Assembly (NCBI GenBank): GCA_020310875.1
Contig: CM035407.1
Span: forward strand, 218,751,753 to 218,815,752
Length of the DNA stretch: 64,000 nt
Origin: Ceratopteris richardii
Taxonomy: Eukaryota; Streptophyta; Polypodiopsida; Polypodiales; Pteridaceae
Direction: 5' to 3'
In this document: positions 10,705 through 23,430 of the stretch, one piece after another
Numbering within the stretch: the stretch's first letter is position 1
Layout of the letters: each line of letters begins with the position of its first letter
Translations under genes and position numbers: made by a program
Notes under the pieces: generated by a model
The model's input: the letters and a program-made list of their open reading frames with translations, nothing else
The model's database searches: none
What the model was told of the DNA's origin: nothing

Positions 10705-13700
10705 TTCATCAAGTTATAAAAAGAAGATGTAAATATCCAAATAACTTTTTGGACCACAATATTTCACATGTCAATTTTGCAAGCGCACAATACTCTGCTT
10801 CTATAGATGAAAGTGCCACTATTGGTTGTTTCTTTTAACTCCAAGATACAAGTTAGTTTCAAATCATTAATATGTAGCCACCCATGCTATGTAAATCATC
10901 TTTTTTTTGCCCAATCTGCATCAAAAAAAGCTTTAATATCAAGATTCATATCATGTGAGTACAATAAACCATTATTCAAAGTTCCTTTCAAATAGCATAG
11001 CACATGCTTAGCTGCATTCCAATGTGCATCTATGAGCTTGTGCATGAAATATGAAACTACTCCAACTGCATAACCAATATCAGGTCATGCACTTATAGCA
11101 TACAGCAATGATCCAATCTGTGATCTATACACGTCTACATTTTCAAAATGAACATCATCAGTACAGATCCAAAGGACTTGCAATTGCTTTACATTTTGAT
11201 AAATCAAACTTCTGAAGTAAATCACGTATGTACTTCTTTTGTCTCAACCATCTACCATGCTTATCATAAACAACTTCAATCCCCAATGCATAACGTAAAA
11301 TTCCAAGATCTGAAGTCTTAAACTTCAAACCAAGTTTCTTCTTAATTTCATCAATATCATCAATAGAACTTCTTGAGATGATAAGATCATCAACATAAAT
11401 GCAAATATACACACATTGATCTTTTACAAACTTAACATATAAATAAGGATTTGGAACACTTGGTATGTATCATTGAGCTTCCAAATAACTTACCAATCAA
11501 TGATTCCGAGCTCTAGGTGCCTCTTTCCAAGCATATAATGCTTTTGCTTGCTTGCAAATACAATTTGGTTACTCTTTATCGTTAAATCCTTTGCGTTGCT
11601 CCATATAAACCTATTCTTGTAAGTAACCGTCCAAAAAAAAGCATTTTTCACATCAAGCTCAAATATATTCCAGCATTTACTTGTTGTAACAGTTAAACTT
11701 GTTCGTATAGTTGACATTCTTGCAACATGGCTAAATCTCTCTTCATAATCAATTCCATATGTTTTTGCAAAACCTTTTGCAACTAATCTTGCCTTGTACC
11801 TAGAAATAGAACCATCACTATTTCGGTTAGTACAAAGTACCCACTTATTTCGAATTACCTTCATCTTATTATCTTGTGGTGAAATCTACCCTATCTTTTT
11901 CTTATACAATGGATTTATCTCTTCTAGCATTGCATATGACCACTTAACATTTGAATTTGCAGGACATGTAGGTTCCTATTCTTCAATAACTTTTGATATA
12001 AAAGCTGAGTGTGAAGCACAATAAGAATCAATAGACCTTTGTGTGGGCTTAAATTCTCTTGAACTTCTCCTAAGCTCATGTTCATGGTTTATCAAATCAG
12101 ATCTATAACTTTCATCAATTTTTACATCATCACTTAACCCAAGAAGATTTTCTTTTTCCTTTCTCTTTTGATGTAGGTGATAGCTTTTCTTCATTATGAT
12201 CATTCTCATCTTTTGAGCTTACTCCCATGGTATCATGTAAACTATCCTCAATTTCTTCTTGCATTTCTTATTGAGCCTCCAAAATAGGATCTCTATACCA
12301 AGACAATAACTCATCAAAGTGTACATCATGAATAATAATCATTTCGTTACTTATTGAATTATAAAATGTATATCCTTTCTCATTATCTGCATAACCTATG
12401 AAAATACATTTCTGTGCTTTTGGCTCAAATTTAGTTCTTAATGCATATGGAACCATAGCAAAACAAACACAACCAAACACACACAAATGATCATTAATCA
12501 TTTTTCTATTATACCAAACCTCAAAAGGAGTTACATTATGTGTTGTAGATGTTGGCATATGACTCATTAAATATACTATTGTATTTACCACTTCAGCCCA
12601 AAACTTCAATGGCATATGCTTTTCATGTAGCATTGCTCTTTGTATTTCTGTAATAGTCTTATTCCATCTTTCTGCCACTCCATCTTGTTGAGGAATATCC
12701 CGGCAAGTGAATTCTCTCCTTATACCTTCATTCAAAAGAAAATCATTAGACATTCTTGAAAAACATTCACTATCACCATCATATCTTAATCTTTTAATTA
12801 ATTTTCTTGTTTGTTTTCTTGCCATTGCCTTGAATTTAACAAAGCAGTCAAACACATCACTCATATGCTTTAGAAAATACACAAAAGTCATTCAGATAAA
12901 ATAATCCACAAAACTAATAGAATACTTAATATCTGCAAGTGATGGCTCCTTTCTAGGTCCCCAGACATCAGTATGCACCAATTCTAATAAATCCCTGCTT
13001 TGTAACTTTGTACTTGAGAAAGGATGCCTTGTTTGCTTATCGAATTGAAAAGCATCATACAAATGTATCATATTTTTTTTGAACTATCGCGTTAACTAAC
13101 AACAATATTTATTTGAGCCATGTCCTTCAGATTATGTCTGTTTACATGTCTTATTCAATTATCCCATAACTCAATTTGAGAATTTTTTTTTATTACCAAC
13201 TCAATAATAAGAAACAAAATTAGGAGTTATATCTAATGTAAAAAGTCTTCCTTATCATTGCCCTTTTGCCAAGACTTTAAAATTTTGTTTCAGATTTTCA
13301 ACAAAACACCAAGATTTTTGAATTGTACTTGATAGCCATGCTCCACCAGTTGAACAATTGAAATAAGATCTTAACTTAAATAAGGTACATGAAGAAGATC
13401 TTTTAAAAGTTTATTGCCTTTTTGATCCTCAAAACACACATCTCCAACTTGCACTATTTTGTGCATTGAATTGTCACCTAATTCAATCTTATCATAAAAA
13501 AAAGGTGCATGCAAATCAGCAAACCAATCAACATTATTGTTCATATGCTTACTACATCAACTATAAAAATACCACATATCATTGCTATGAGTTGTATCTG
13601 TATTCACATTCATCATTGGTACATTTTCATAACTTTATTCCTGAACAAAATTATCCTGTGTATAATGATGCCTTGTATATCCATCTCCCCCTTGATTATG

Positions 13701-14600
13701 CCGATAATCATGAGACATGTGACCAACTTTACCACAATTATAACATGTTACACTTGGATTACCTTGATATGCACTATGTCCTCTTCCACGATAGGAATAT
13801 CTCCCCCTATCATGCATATTCATATGTGAGCTACTTGCATCATAATTGTTGTTTGTCTCAGTTCAACCTCCATGACCTCTGAAAGTTCCTCTTCTACCAC
13901 CTCTACGACCATGTTGATTTCCTGCATAAAGTGCATGACCTAAACTACCTTTGTGCATAGACTATTCACCATCAATGTCAATTTCTTCTGTTATCATAAG
14001 TGAAACCAACTCATCAAAACAAGGTAATTCTTTTCTCACAAATACAAAAGTTGTAAAATCTTCCCATTTTTCATCTTCTTTTAAACCACTCAAAACAAAT
14101 GCAACTAAATGCTCATCTTCAACTATGCATGAGATTGATCCAATTGCATCCACAATCTCCTTAGTTTTTAAAACATAATCATTTTTTGACTCTCATATAT
14201 CCTTTTGCAAATTGTTTAAATCATTTTTCACTTGAACTCGTTGTGCCATTGTGGTTGTTGAGAAGATTCGTTCTAACACTTCCCAAATCTCCTTACTTGT
14301 TCTCAAGTGCTATATATGCCCTATCATACTTTGTCACAATACAAAAACTACCTTCTTGTCATGCTCATTCCACATCTAATATTCATGGATTTGTTGTGTT
14401 GTCAGATTTTGTTCAAGCAAATCTGGTTGAGGTTCTATCCCACTAATTAATTCATGCAAATTTCTACCCATAAGATATGCACACATGAAAAAATATCAGG
14501 CTTGATAATTGGTTTTACTGAAATTTTCTATTTGACTATTTCCGTCGACGATCCTAAAAGGAGGTACTTGCTAAGAGTCGCCTTATTCATGTTGCATCTT
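10705..14600 (-). pseudogene. Copia-2 gag-pol, decayed
   Basis: Reading the minus strand from right to left, gag-like sequence lies at about 14450-13960, followed by a zinc knuckle CYNCGKVGHMSHDY near 13750 whose last Cys has become Tyr. A poorly preserved protease and pre-integrase region follows. The integrase core is at 12891-12268, with a damaged RYDGDSE second-Asp motif and PQQDGVAERWN near the Glu. RT is at 11864-11490 and 11412-11158, with YVDD intact near 11395. RNase H extends from about 11100 to 10705 with ALSSIEAEYCALA near 10800. Stops and frameshifts occur throughout. The last part of RNase H is lost from the window because Copia-1 inserted there. Confidence 0.88.
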
Positions 14601-14654
14601 ATGCATGTACCTCATGTATAGCGACTCTCGTGCATCAACCGGCTTCGATATGAA

Positions 14655-15137
14655 TGTTGAATATTAGTGCTCTAAGAAGAAGCAAATAATAAAATATGGA
14701 GGGAAGCAGAACAACAATATAGACTACAAAGATGACAGAGTAGAGTAGATGAAAGAAACTAGATGAGAAGAAGAGAATTCTCTATAAAAAAATATCTATA
14801 TAATCACAATGATCGAGTGTGAACTGCCTTTTACAAAAAATTCAGTCCTAAGCTGTTTCTATAGAGTTTTGTAAATGAATATGTACCAACGATTATTTCC
14901 ACAAAAATACTGAAACATAATTAAAGCACTAAAGGAATGGACTATAACTACAAAGTTGTTCACCAAGTTTTTCACAAAAGTAATAGATGCTAATCTAAAG
15001 CACAAAAAAAATGGTCAACTTTGAATGACCCGTTTTACAAAAATGATGGATGATATGTAAAGTAATAAAATGATATGTAAAGTAATAAAAGAATGGTTAT
15101 TCATTAAAGGTTCTCCTAAAAATACCAGCACGTAACA
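14655..15137 (-). repeat. Copia-2 5' LTR (probable)
   Basis: Read on the minus strand the segment begins TGTTACGTGCTGG and ends AATATTCAACA, giving TG...CA ends. Next to it (14654-14641) is a sequence matching the Met-tRNA primer site at 10 of 14 positions by eye. A short direct repeat (gatgatatgtaaagtaataa twice) lies at about 15049-15090. The partner LTR is not in the window, so the borders are inferred. Confidence 0.6.
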
Positions 15138-17174
15138 CTCACACTTTTTGTCCAATGCCTTACCGATCTACCTACTCCTCACACTGTGTGAACTGAAAGA
15201 AGACCGCATAAATTGTGATATATTCCCTTGTTACGCGGCCGCTATATACCCACTCCGTCTATGCAGCTGATATCTGCTCAACGTAACTCCTCAGCTCTCC
15301 GCGTCTATTCACTACCATATGCACCAAAATAGCTAGTTCAAGCATACGTACATGGCGGATCTATGGTATGAATTTGAGTCATCTAGCAGCTTCTTCTTCA
15401 TCCACATCTCACAGAAACAACGGAGTGCTCTGGATGCCATATTAAGCGTACACATCATTTGTTTGACACAAATGTCGACTAAAGGGAGACAAGTGCAATT
15501 TCGCTATCGTACTTAATAGGCTCCACGGGCAACAAGGAATAATCAGATTCTTTATGAAACGTACATCTTCCAATGGAAGAAACTCATTATCTAGAAGTGC
15601 TCACACGATTCTCTTTTCTTAGTGATTGATATATTGAATCTAAGGGCGGTATATGCGTCAATTTGAAGAATATGTTTATCGCCTTCTGTCCATGAGCAGC
15701 TTCATGTTTCTGAGAGCCTACCAGCAAAAAATCGTAATAAACATATCCCATCTGTTCGCAGAAGGGATACTTAGCCTTCACGCAATACTGAAGACGCTGC
15801 GCGTAAGTGGAACAGAATGTACATGTCTCTATCTCCCCCATTATTTCTTTCCCTGTCTCTCTCTGAATGTCACATTCACGGATGCGGCATGTAGTACACT
15901 GATCCATATTGTAATAGAGCTTACCTGCCCTAGTAGTGCTGCAATGGTCGAGACTGGAGAGTAAGCAGACAAGCTTCAACAGAGTATGTTCCAAGTATGC
16001 GAAGTGCTCCGCTGAGTCGTCATACTTTGATACTCGTGTTTCGCGTATCCTTCGTCATATATGTCTGTTGTCTCGCAGACAGGGTTCTTGTTTGCAAGAA
16101 AACAGACAAACGTAGAGGGACGTAAAATACAAGATTTTGTATCAATGTAAATGAACAGATTCTTAGACATGTTTGTCGATACTAAAAGTCTTTTTGCGCT
16201 ATGTTCTACACCCCTTCCCCCATTGTAAGTTACTGACTTCTGATGTCCTCAAACATTCGTTCACCGGCAGACACGAATAGACGAAAAGGTTTCTGTATCT
16301 CACAGTCAGCCTAACGTTGCTACTTTTCTGTCGGTAGTAAAATATTTTAGCAGGTACTCCGTGATCCCTTGTCTACAAATTACGGAGAGCGCTGTCGAGC
16401 GTCATAGCACATGAGCTTCTTTCTGCAGGAGGTACGATAAAATTAACAGCTAATTATGAGCTAATCACGTTTTCACAGCAGTATGCTTCTTGCGGAGTAC
16501 ATATTCTCTGTGTTGTAATGCCAGGAGGAAAGAATCATTTCTCTGTGTTGTAAGTTGCGAACATTCGTGCATATCTTGTACTCGAATTCCGGTACATTGT
16601 ATTATGCACGAAGACCTGTGATTGGTAAAAAGCTTCGAGGGAGCACTTAGTCTACCGCGCGTAGGACAGTAATGTGTAGTCGCAATCGAGAAGTCCAATA
16701 GTTATGCTGCCTCGATCATCTTCTTCGCTCTTATCTTATGCCAGGGAGCAGACAAATAAGAAGCGGAAGATTGTAAGATAATATCTGAGGATAGAGTCGG
16801 GGCTGCGGAGTCGCGTTATATGCACCATTTCCGCGTGTCTATGTCTGGAACCCCTCGGACATTGCATCTTGATCCCTTTTCATGAGGAGGTTCTGACTTT
16901 GAGGTCTAGAATGTTTTGTATTCCATCTTTCCTCCTCCAATAACGCTTTTATCTAATACGTTTATTTGAGATATATTTCTTCGAGTTCTATTTTCTTTCA
17001 AATAAATTTGAGACGATACTCCACATGCTCTCAGCTTGAAAAGAAACCCAAATCATTTTCCAACAACCGTAACAAAAAGAATAGAATATATAATTCAGGC
17101 CGAATGTCTTAAAAACTTTCATTAACGCTAGCTACTTAAAGATTATTTAGACAAGGAATTTATATATCTACTGG
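15138..17174. other. No gene recognised; CpG-richer unique-looking DNA
   Basis: I recognise no coding motif or repeat here. The longest frames (for example 15587-15994 minus) have no familiar features. CpG dinucleotides are visibly commoner than in the neighbouring relics, for example at 15230-15310 and 16370-16410. It may be original host sequence into which Copia-2 and the LINE inserted. Confidence 0.5.
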
Positions 17175-17350
17175 GTCAAATACATAGAGAAAAGTCGATG
17201 CATGCATCGCATACCACGATAGCTATAGGAACTTCATTGAAGATTTACTATTTTTTTTTTGTGTCAAATACATAGAGAAAAGTCGATGCATGCATCGCGT
17301 ACCACGATAGCTATAGGAACTTCATTAACGATTTACTATTTTTCTTTTTG
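17175..17350. repeat. 88-bp tandem duplication ending in T-runs, at the LINE 3' end
   Basis: The segment starting gtcaaatacatagag at 17175 is repeated from 17263. Both copies run through the unusual word cgatgcatgcatcg to gatttactat and end in a run of T. The first copy ends with the 14 bases at 17238-17251, which recur exactly at 22001-22014 on the far side of the LINE. Confidence 0.85.
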
Positions 17351-17560
17351 AGGAAACAGAAGAATATAAAATTGATGCTAAGAAAATAGAGTACAACAAG
17401 GGGAGACCACCCATAAGGGAAAGTCCATCCCCTATCCAAAGGTAAAAATCCTTGTTTTAAACATCCTTTTGGGACATCAAAACAAAAATAGTCCCACTAT
17501 AGTAGACCATTACATCATCCTAACATTGATGTACAATTCAAGGAAATGAATCATATCTAA

Positions 17561-20500
17561 TCAGGCTATGGAGAAACTTTTAAACAACTTATTTCTCCAA
17601 GCGTTACAAGGATTATTCCTGATGATTGTGGAAAGGTTGGTTTCAGACTGAGAGGAGGCTCGAAGATAGGAGATGTAGAGTTTCAGGATTCTCCTAACTC
17701 CCATCATATAGGAGAATAGATAATTCTTGGAGCTTCCATTAAATAGCTTTGTATTTCTATGTCTCCAGATTGACCACAATGTGTGGGCTCTAATCAGCCG
17801 CCATAAAACTATGTCCATACTGTTAGCTTCTCCAAGGAGAAACTCTCTCAATTCTCGAAGCTTCAAGCTTGAATTTTCGCAATATAGACAAATTCCTTGC
17901 TAGTATCTTTGAGGAACTTGACATTTGAAGAATAAATGTTCAAGGTCTTTAGTAATCCCACAATGGTAGCACTTCCGAGCATCAATTTTATATTCCTTTG
18001 CTTTACTCCCAGTCCACACTACTTTGTGCAGAATCACCCAAAGCAGGATAGAATGCTTGATAGATAGAGGGAAGGACCAAATACATTGAAATCTATATCT
18101 CCATTGTTGATGGTGCCATGCAATATTCCATTTTTTGTTCAGCTTCACCAATATTGTTCTAATGCTAGCATGAGATCTTCTAAAGTTGAAGTACATGTCC
18201 TTGGCCACCTCATACAAACCAACTTGTTTCCTCCAGAGATTACTATTCAGTTTACATAATAGCTATCTCTTCTTCTCCTTAATCATCTGTTTACAATGCA
18301 AGGACAAAAACTGAGTATTCATTATGTTATTATCATCCAACAGGACTTCATTTATGAAAAGAATCTTCTAGTTATCAAATCCTTGTTTCTTGCATTTATT
18401 CATTCTTATAGACAGAGAGTCATTGTTAGTGAAAGAGGTCCAGGAAAGCCACATTGAATCTTGCATATTAAAGGAGAAATTATTGGAAAACCAAAGAGGT
18501 AAAGAATAACTTCCCTTAACTTTCATCCAAGCTTTCCAGAAATTGCACACAAGCATGGAACCTTTAGGAACAAAGATGGAAGGAGAAATTACAATGTCCC
18601 ATAAATGAAGATTATAATAGCTTTTATTATCTTGCACATAGAACTTATATATATTTCTCTTGATTAGTCTGGCCCAATAGTCCTCGGATTTAGTAGCTCT
18701 CAGGATCCATTTAGCACCCAATTGGGTAGCCATTCTAGAGGGGCAAATAATTCCAAGGCCAACCTCTACTTTCTTCACACAACAAATGCTCCAGGCAACC
18801 TTGGCAATCTTGTTTCCACCCCACAAGAATCTGCCTGCAAGAGAAATAGCTTGAGCAAGTTGTTTCCTGCTTGGATGCCAACAAGCGAAAAAGTAGGTAA
18901 GAGAAGGTAAGACTGGTCAGAGGGCGAACCAGGGATTTCAATACCTTTTATATCACCTTTATCATTGCAGTCATTAATTAACCAACGGAAAGCATCACTG
19001 GTTATAGCAAACAAGAGAGGGGCTAGAGGGCATCCTTGCCTTATAGACCTACAAATTTTAAAGGGATCAGAGAGATGACCATTCATAGCAATTTTTGAAT
19101 GAGCATTACCAAAAAGCACACTAGTATACTTTGTAAACCTTTTCGGACCTCCTATTTCATGGAGAGACTGCAATATGAAATCCCACTCTATACGGTCATA
19201 AAGCTTTATCAAAGTCAACCTTAAAAAAATAGGTATCAATGTTGATTTCTTTAGCAAAGTCAATACCTTCGCATAAGGAGATGATAGCATCGAGAATGTA
19301 CCTATCTTTTATAAAACCTTTTTGCTCTGTGAGAATGATACTATGCGTGAGGGGGCTCAGCCTTCTAGCAAGAGAGGCAGCAAAGATTTTGTACAAAGAA
19401 GTCAGGCAAGAGATAGGTCTTCAATTATTAAAGTCATCCTTAGGTCCTTTTCTGTGAACAAACTTAATCACTCTAGTGTTAATAAAGGTAGAAAGTGTAC
19501 CTCTTCTAATGGCTTCTTTCCAAATCAAGAGAATAATGGGAACAACAGTTTCCTTAAGCTTGAAAGAATTCATTGGGGATACCATCCTGTCCAGGAGACT
19601 TACCAGGTTTCAGTTTACTAATGGTTTCTCTAACCTCATGAGCAAAAAGGGGGAGGTCAAGGAGGAAGGCCAGACTTTGAGGAATCATTTTCTTCCTTTT
19701 AAGAGCAATAGAAGCCTTGGCTCTCCAGATGTGTTCCCCTCCCCCCCCCCTCCCCCCCCACTTGCGAGGCATAGAGAAAACATTGATAAAGAAGCACAAA
19801 GCCTCCTGTAAGTTCTCCTTCACACAAGTAGCATGACCACTAGAAGCCTTCATGAGTAAAGGAATGAAATCTCTAGCTTTCTTTTTCCTCATAAAATCAA
19901 ACATGTGTTTACTCAGCTTATCCACTTTCGGATCCCAAAACTCTCTGGATGTGGCAAGGGCACCACTAGCAAGAATGTAATCTTCATATCTTAGTCTATC
20001 CTAAAGCTCAAGGACCTTCTGACTAATAATGGAGGCACTAAACTTAGAAGACTTAACCTTGTCTATCTGTTTAAGAATCATCATTCTTCTTTTGTTCCTA
20101 ATATTTTTAGCCTTAATCTTGAATATGGTGAGCATCCTCTAAATATCTTTAATGGCCAACTCCCAAGCCAAAAGGGGAGAGATTTCTTTATCATAGTGTC
20201 TATTGAAGATGTGAATCAGTTTCTTTTTAACAAAAGGAAATTTGAGAAGGGAAACATCTAGATGAGGCCAGCCAGCTCTGTAATCAGGATTGTTTCTAAA
20301 CAGTTTAACAACAAGAGGGACATGGTCACACAATTGAAGGGATTGGTCCAACACACCTAGTGTTCCAAAATTTTAGATATCTAGAGACATTCAAATAAAC
20401 CCTATCAAGCCTAGCAGATAATTTATTGCAAAAGCTTCTATTATTCCAAGAGTGCCCAGTGTGCACAAACATGTCAAACAGGTTGTGAGAACTTTTCAAA

Positions 20501-21003
20501 TTATACCACATGTCCTTTTCTTTACCAATCAGAATATTCTCTTTGTTCCCAAATCTATCTACAGCATTAGTTAACACATTAAAATCACCTATTAACATGA
20601 TGTCACCATGTAAATGAGAGATCTCTTCCCAACACTTGTACTTGGTAGAAGAATTGTTGGGACCATAAACACATACAATATTTAAATTCAAGGGGACCTT
20701 ACATCTTAAGGCTATCCATTGATTAGAGTATCTACATAGATCTTCATCTACAAGGTGATTGAGGTTGTTTATGATACCAATAGCTGCAGCACCTTTCCCT
20801 TGATGCTTTGTATGGTGACAAGAATATCTCCTAGAGACAATCTTCAGGTTGGCGTTTAAGGAGAACCCCAGAACATTGAGCTCATGCAAGCAGATGAAGT
20901 CAAGAACTATAGCAGACTTAGTTAATCAATTCTTTATCACTTTTCCCATAACAGAGTCAGTGAGGCCTTTAGTGTTCAGACAAAAAACTTTGATTGTATC
21001 CAT
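17561..21003 (-). pseudogene. LINE ORF2: AP-type endonuclease, RT, zf-RVT
   Basis: It probably starts at the Met at 21003 (MDTIKVFCLNTKGL), the usual endonuclease start. The endonuclease keeps the Glu after ICLH, the IGDFNVL motif (near 20590), SARLDRVYLN and a damaged DHVPLV motif (near 20320). RT motifs include KSPGQDGIPNEFF (near 19570), QKGFIKDRYILDAI, KVDFDKA (near 19200) and RQGCPLAPLLF (near 19040). The FADD active site expected near 18905 is not recognisable. The zf-RVT domain reads CYHCGITKDLEHLFFKC (near 17950). At least eight stops or frameshifts break the frame, one turning Trp to TGA near 20924. No function is expected. Confidence 0.88.
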
Positions 21004-21900
21004 GAGAAAAAAGACAGCAAAAGAAAGATAACAACAATTACTTCCTATGATTCTACTTATCTCGAGATCAGAATTAGATTTGGCTTGCATTCTAAGAATG
21101 ACTTCTTCTTCATTTTTGTTGAGTTGCTCAACGTAAAGCTCATCATTGCTAAGGTTATACTTGAATTCCTCAACATCAGAAGCGATCTTGGTCGGAGACA
21201 TACCTGCTTCCAGATTACCTTTTGTGGTTTTCTTTTTCCCAATGAGGGTCCAATCATCATTCTCCATTTGACTAGAATTACCTAGAGTGTTCAACTTTTC
21301 AGGGAGGCATGCATGTTCAGTGAATTTCCGTGTTGCCTTCCTTGAGGTACCTACAACATCATCATTAGTATGTTCTTCGAGCACTTGATAAGGATTTGAA
21401 ATTTCTTTAACTAACACTTCATGTCTATTCCTCTAATTAGGGAATTTCTTCTTGGTTTTATTAAGGGGATTTTTGTTCAACATTTTTGACTTGCTCTATT
21501 TCACCTTAGGATTGTCTCTTAATTGGACATTATCAACACTTACCTCTTGTTTCTTTTTATTGACTTCCAATAGGGGGCAGTCCTTAATGAGGTGCCCCTA
21601 ATTATGACAATGGAAACAAGCATTAGGAAGGTTTTTATAAAACACTCTTTGTTCATGCAGTTTAAATCCCTCAGAGTTTTTGAGGACCAACGCAGTTTTA
21701 ACATTCTTGGAAAAATCTATTTCTACCAGCATTTGAGGATCTCATTTAGGATTAAAGATATTTCTAGGTTTTTGGCCTCTTTGTTGTACACCTGTTTGTT
21801 TGGTAGTGATGGCGTTACAAGACGCCTTAAGAGATGGTCTATCACATCGTGCAAAGTCTCAATCGGGCTCCTTTGGGTTGGTGAATAAGGTCATAAATCT
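21004..21900 (-). pseudogene. LINE ORF1, nucleic-acid-binding protein remnant
   Basis: The region upstream of ORF2 on the minus strand holds a CCHC knuckle reading CFHCHN, a stop codon, then GHLIKDC, at about 21577-21615. A hydrophilic tail at 21417-21020 contains DDWTLIGKKK. This matches the layout of plant LINE ORF1 proteins, which bind the element RNA. The frame is broken in several places and its start cannot be fixed. Confidence 0.7.
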
Positions 21901-22000
21901 CATACTCGAGTCACTTGGGGAAAGAGGGCCTGCACACTAGGAAGCCAACATCCTAAACCCTAACACGCCTCCGCAAACATCGTGATCCCTAGGAAGTTGT

Positions 22001-22014
22001 TGAAGATTTACTAT
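22001..22014. repeat. LINE target site duplication, right copy
   Basis: The 14 bases tgaagatttactat recur exactly at 17238-17251. A less perfect copy (aacgatttactat) at 17327-17339 directly abuts the LINE tail. Confidence 0.75.
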
Positions 22015-23430
22015 CTAGAACTTACTACCATACGTAAAAAGACGTTTCAAAGTAGTAGAGAAATAGTCTGGTTACAAACAGTCGACAGCTACTTTTGCAC
22101 GAACATACTCTTATAAAAAGGATGTCTTAACTATTCCAATTAAAGGATTTCTCTCATGTTTATGACAGCCTTTATGAATGTCACTCATAATGCACTTCGA
22201 CCCAACGTCAACGTGGCTTGTTCCTTGATGATTTCCGGAGAACAAGGCTGAAGTTGCAATACATCCATGCGCATTTTTCGATTTTCCAGAGTACGCAATA
22301 CTAGCTATAAGGGAGTTATCAGCAAGGCTGCTTCTTGTAATAAATAATGGAACGTTGTTTATGGAAGGATGGGGCGGTCACTTAAGAGACACCTTGTCAG
22401 AGATTTGTTTAATAAAAACAGAAAGCCTCATCGCCTACGTGACGAGAATACTTGCATATATGACGATAAAGCAGCATCGCTACGCTACCACTAAAACTTA
22501 TATGAAGACTAGAAACGATGTAATTTGTGACAGACTTACACATGGTTTCCACAAAAGAACAAAATGCGATGTGCCTTCCTAGCATTCAAGCCGGGAAGGT
22601 GTTGAACGCAATCTACAGATGGCGATTAGCGGATCAATCCACGTGCATCTGCATCCATTCACTTCACGAGGGTGATTTCAATACTCCCCAAGCAACTAGA
22701 AACTAGTGTAAGTCTCAAAGGTTATCAATTATACCATATAGACTGTTTCTCACGTCACTCATAGATGAGATAGTGAATTGCAATAATACTTTGCAGATAT
22801 AAAGGATACCCTCACGCCTTTCAAATTAAGTGATCCCACTAAAAATTGTTGCCTACATATGAATCTTCAATGCTACCAAGAAAAGGTTACATAGCTATTC
22901 TTTGTCATTATTTGACAATGACATATCCACACTATTATCAATAGAGCTCTCATAATATACAGAAATTGAAGATGACACTCAATCCTAATTTATTAACACT
23001 ATATTAGCTAACCAAAACAAGTTGACTAAATATAAACTTAAAAGTGAGATAGGAGAACCATGGTCAGAGCTTTGATATAGACAAGGTAGTCATCTCCAAC
23101 GCAATAGAGAGATATGGTGATTTAAACTTTGGATGGGAAGGAGAAGGGTGCAAACTAAGCAAAACAGCTTGCTTTCCTTACTTATTATACCTAATTAGCT
23201 TTTGAATGAAGTCAAATGCACGCGACGGCCCCTCATTTGGACTCATAAAAGTTGTTCTATTTAATATGAAAACTCTATTCTTAAACTTAAGAGATAGTTG
23301 ATGGATCAAGTTTCCCCTTAAAATGAAATGTTTATGTCATAACTTCTGCATTTGATACCATTGGCTGGTGTTCCTAAATGTCAATGCAAGTTGCAGCTTG
23401 AATTTCTATGCTTCAATCAAATGCATGTCT
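22015..23430. other. No gene recognised
   Basis: There are no recognisable domains. The first 700 bases are CpG-richer, like 15138-17174, and probably continue the same pre-insertion sequence. From about 22800 the composition turns AT-rich and CpG-poor. Confidence 0.45.

Larger units (their letters stand above)
10705..15137 (-). mobile_element. Copia-2, old degenerate Ty1/copia element
   Basis: On the minus strand this runs LTR (15137-14655), a weak primer site (14654-14641), gag, protease, integrase and RT to RNase H, which is cut at 10704 by the outer Copia-1 insertion. Its protein motifs differ clearly from Copia-1 (for example YVDDLI and KKQPIVALSSIEAEY), so it is a separate family. The right border at 15137 coincides with a clear change to CpG-richer sequence, which supports it. 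The other LTR is outside the window. Confidence 0.85.
17341..22000 (-). mobile_element. LINE (non-LTR) retrotransposon, decayed
   Basis: The minus strand encodes a plant L1-type LINE: an ORF1 with a CCHC knuckle, then ORF2 with an endonuclease, RT and a zf-RVT C-terminal domain, ending in an A-rich tail (T-rich on the plus strand at about 17339-17350). A 14-bp direct repeat (tgaagatttactat) flanks it at 17238-17251 and 22001-22014. The full 5' end appears to be present because the right flank repeat lies beyond ORF1. Confidence 0.88.

Noticed and set aside
13466..13882. A 138-codon plus-strand frame rich in His and Tyr
   Set aside because: It is the opposite strand of the Copia-2 gag zinc-knuckle region.
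18722..19811. Plus-strand frames of 60 to 110 codons
   Set aside because: They are antisense shadows of LINE ORF2, whose RT motifs are on the minus strand.
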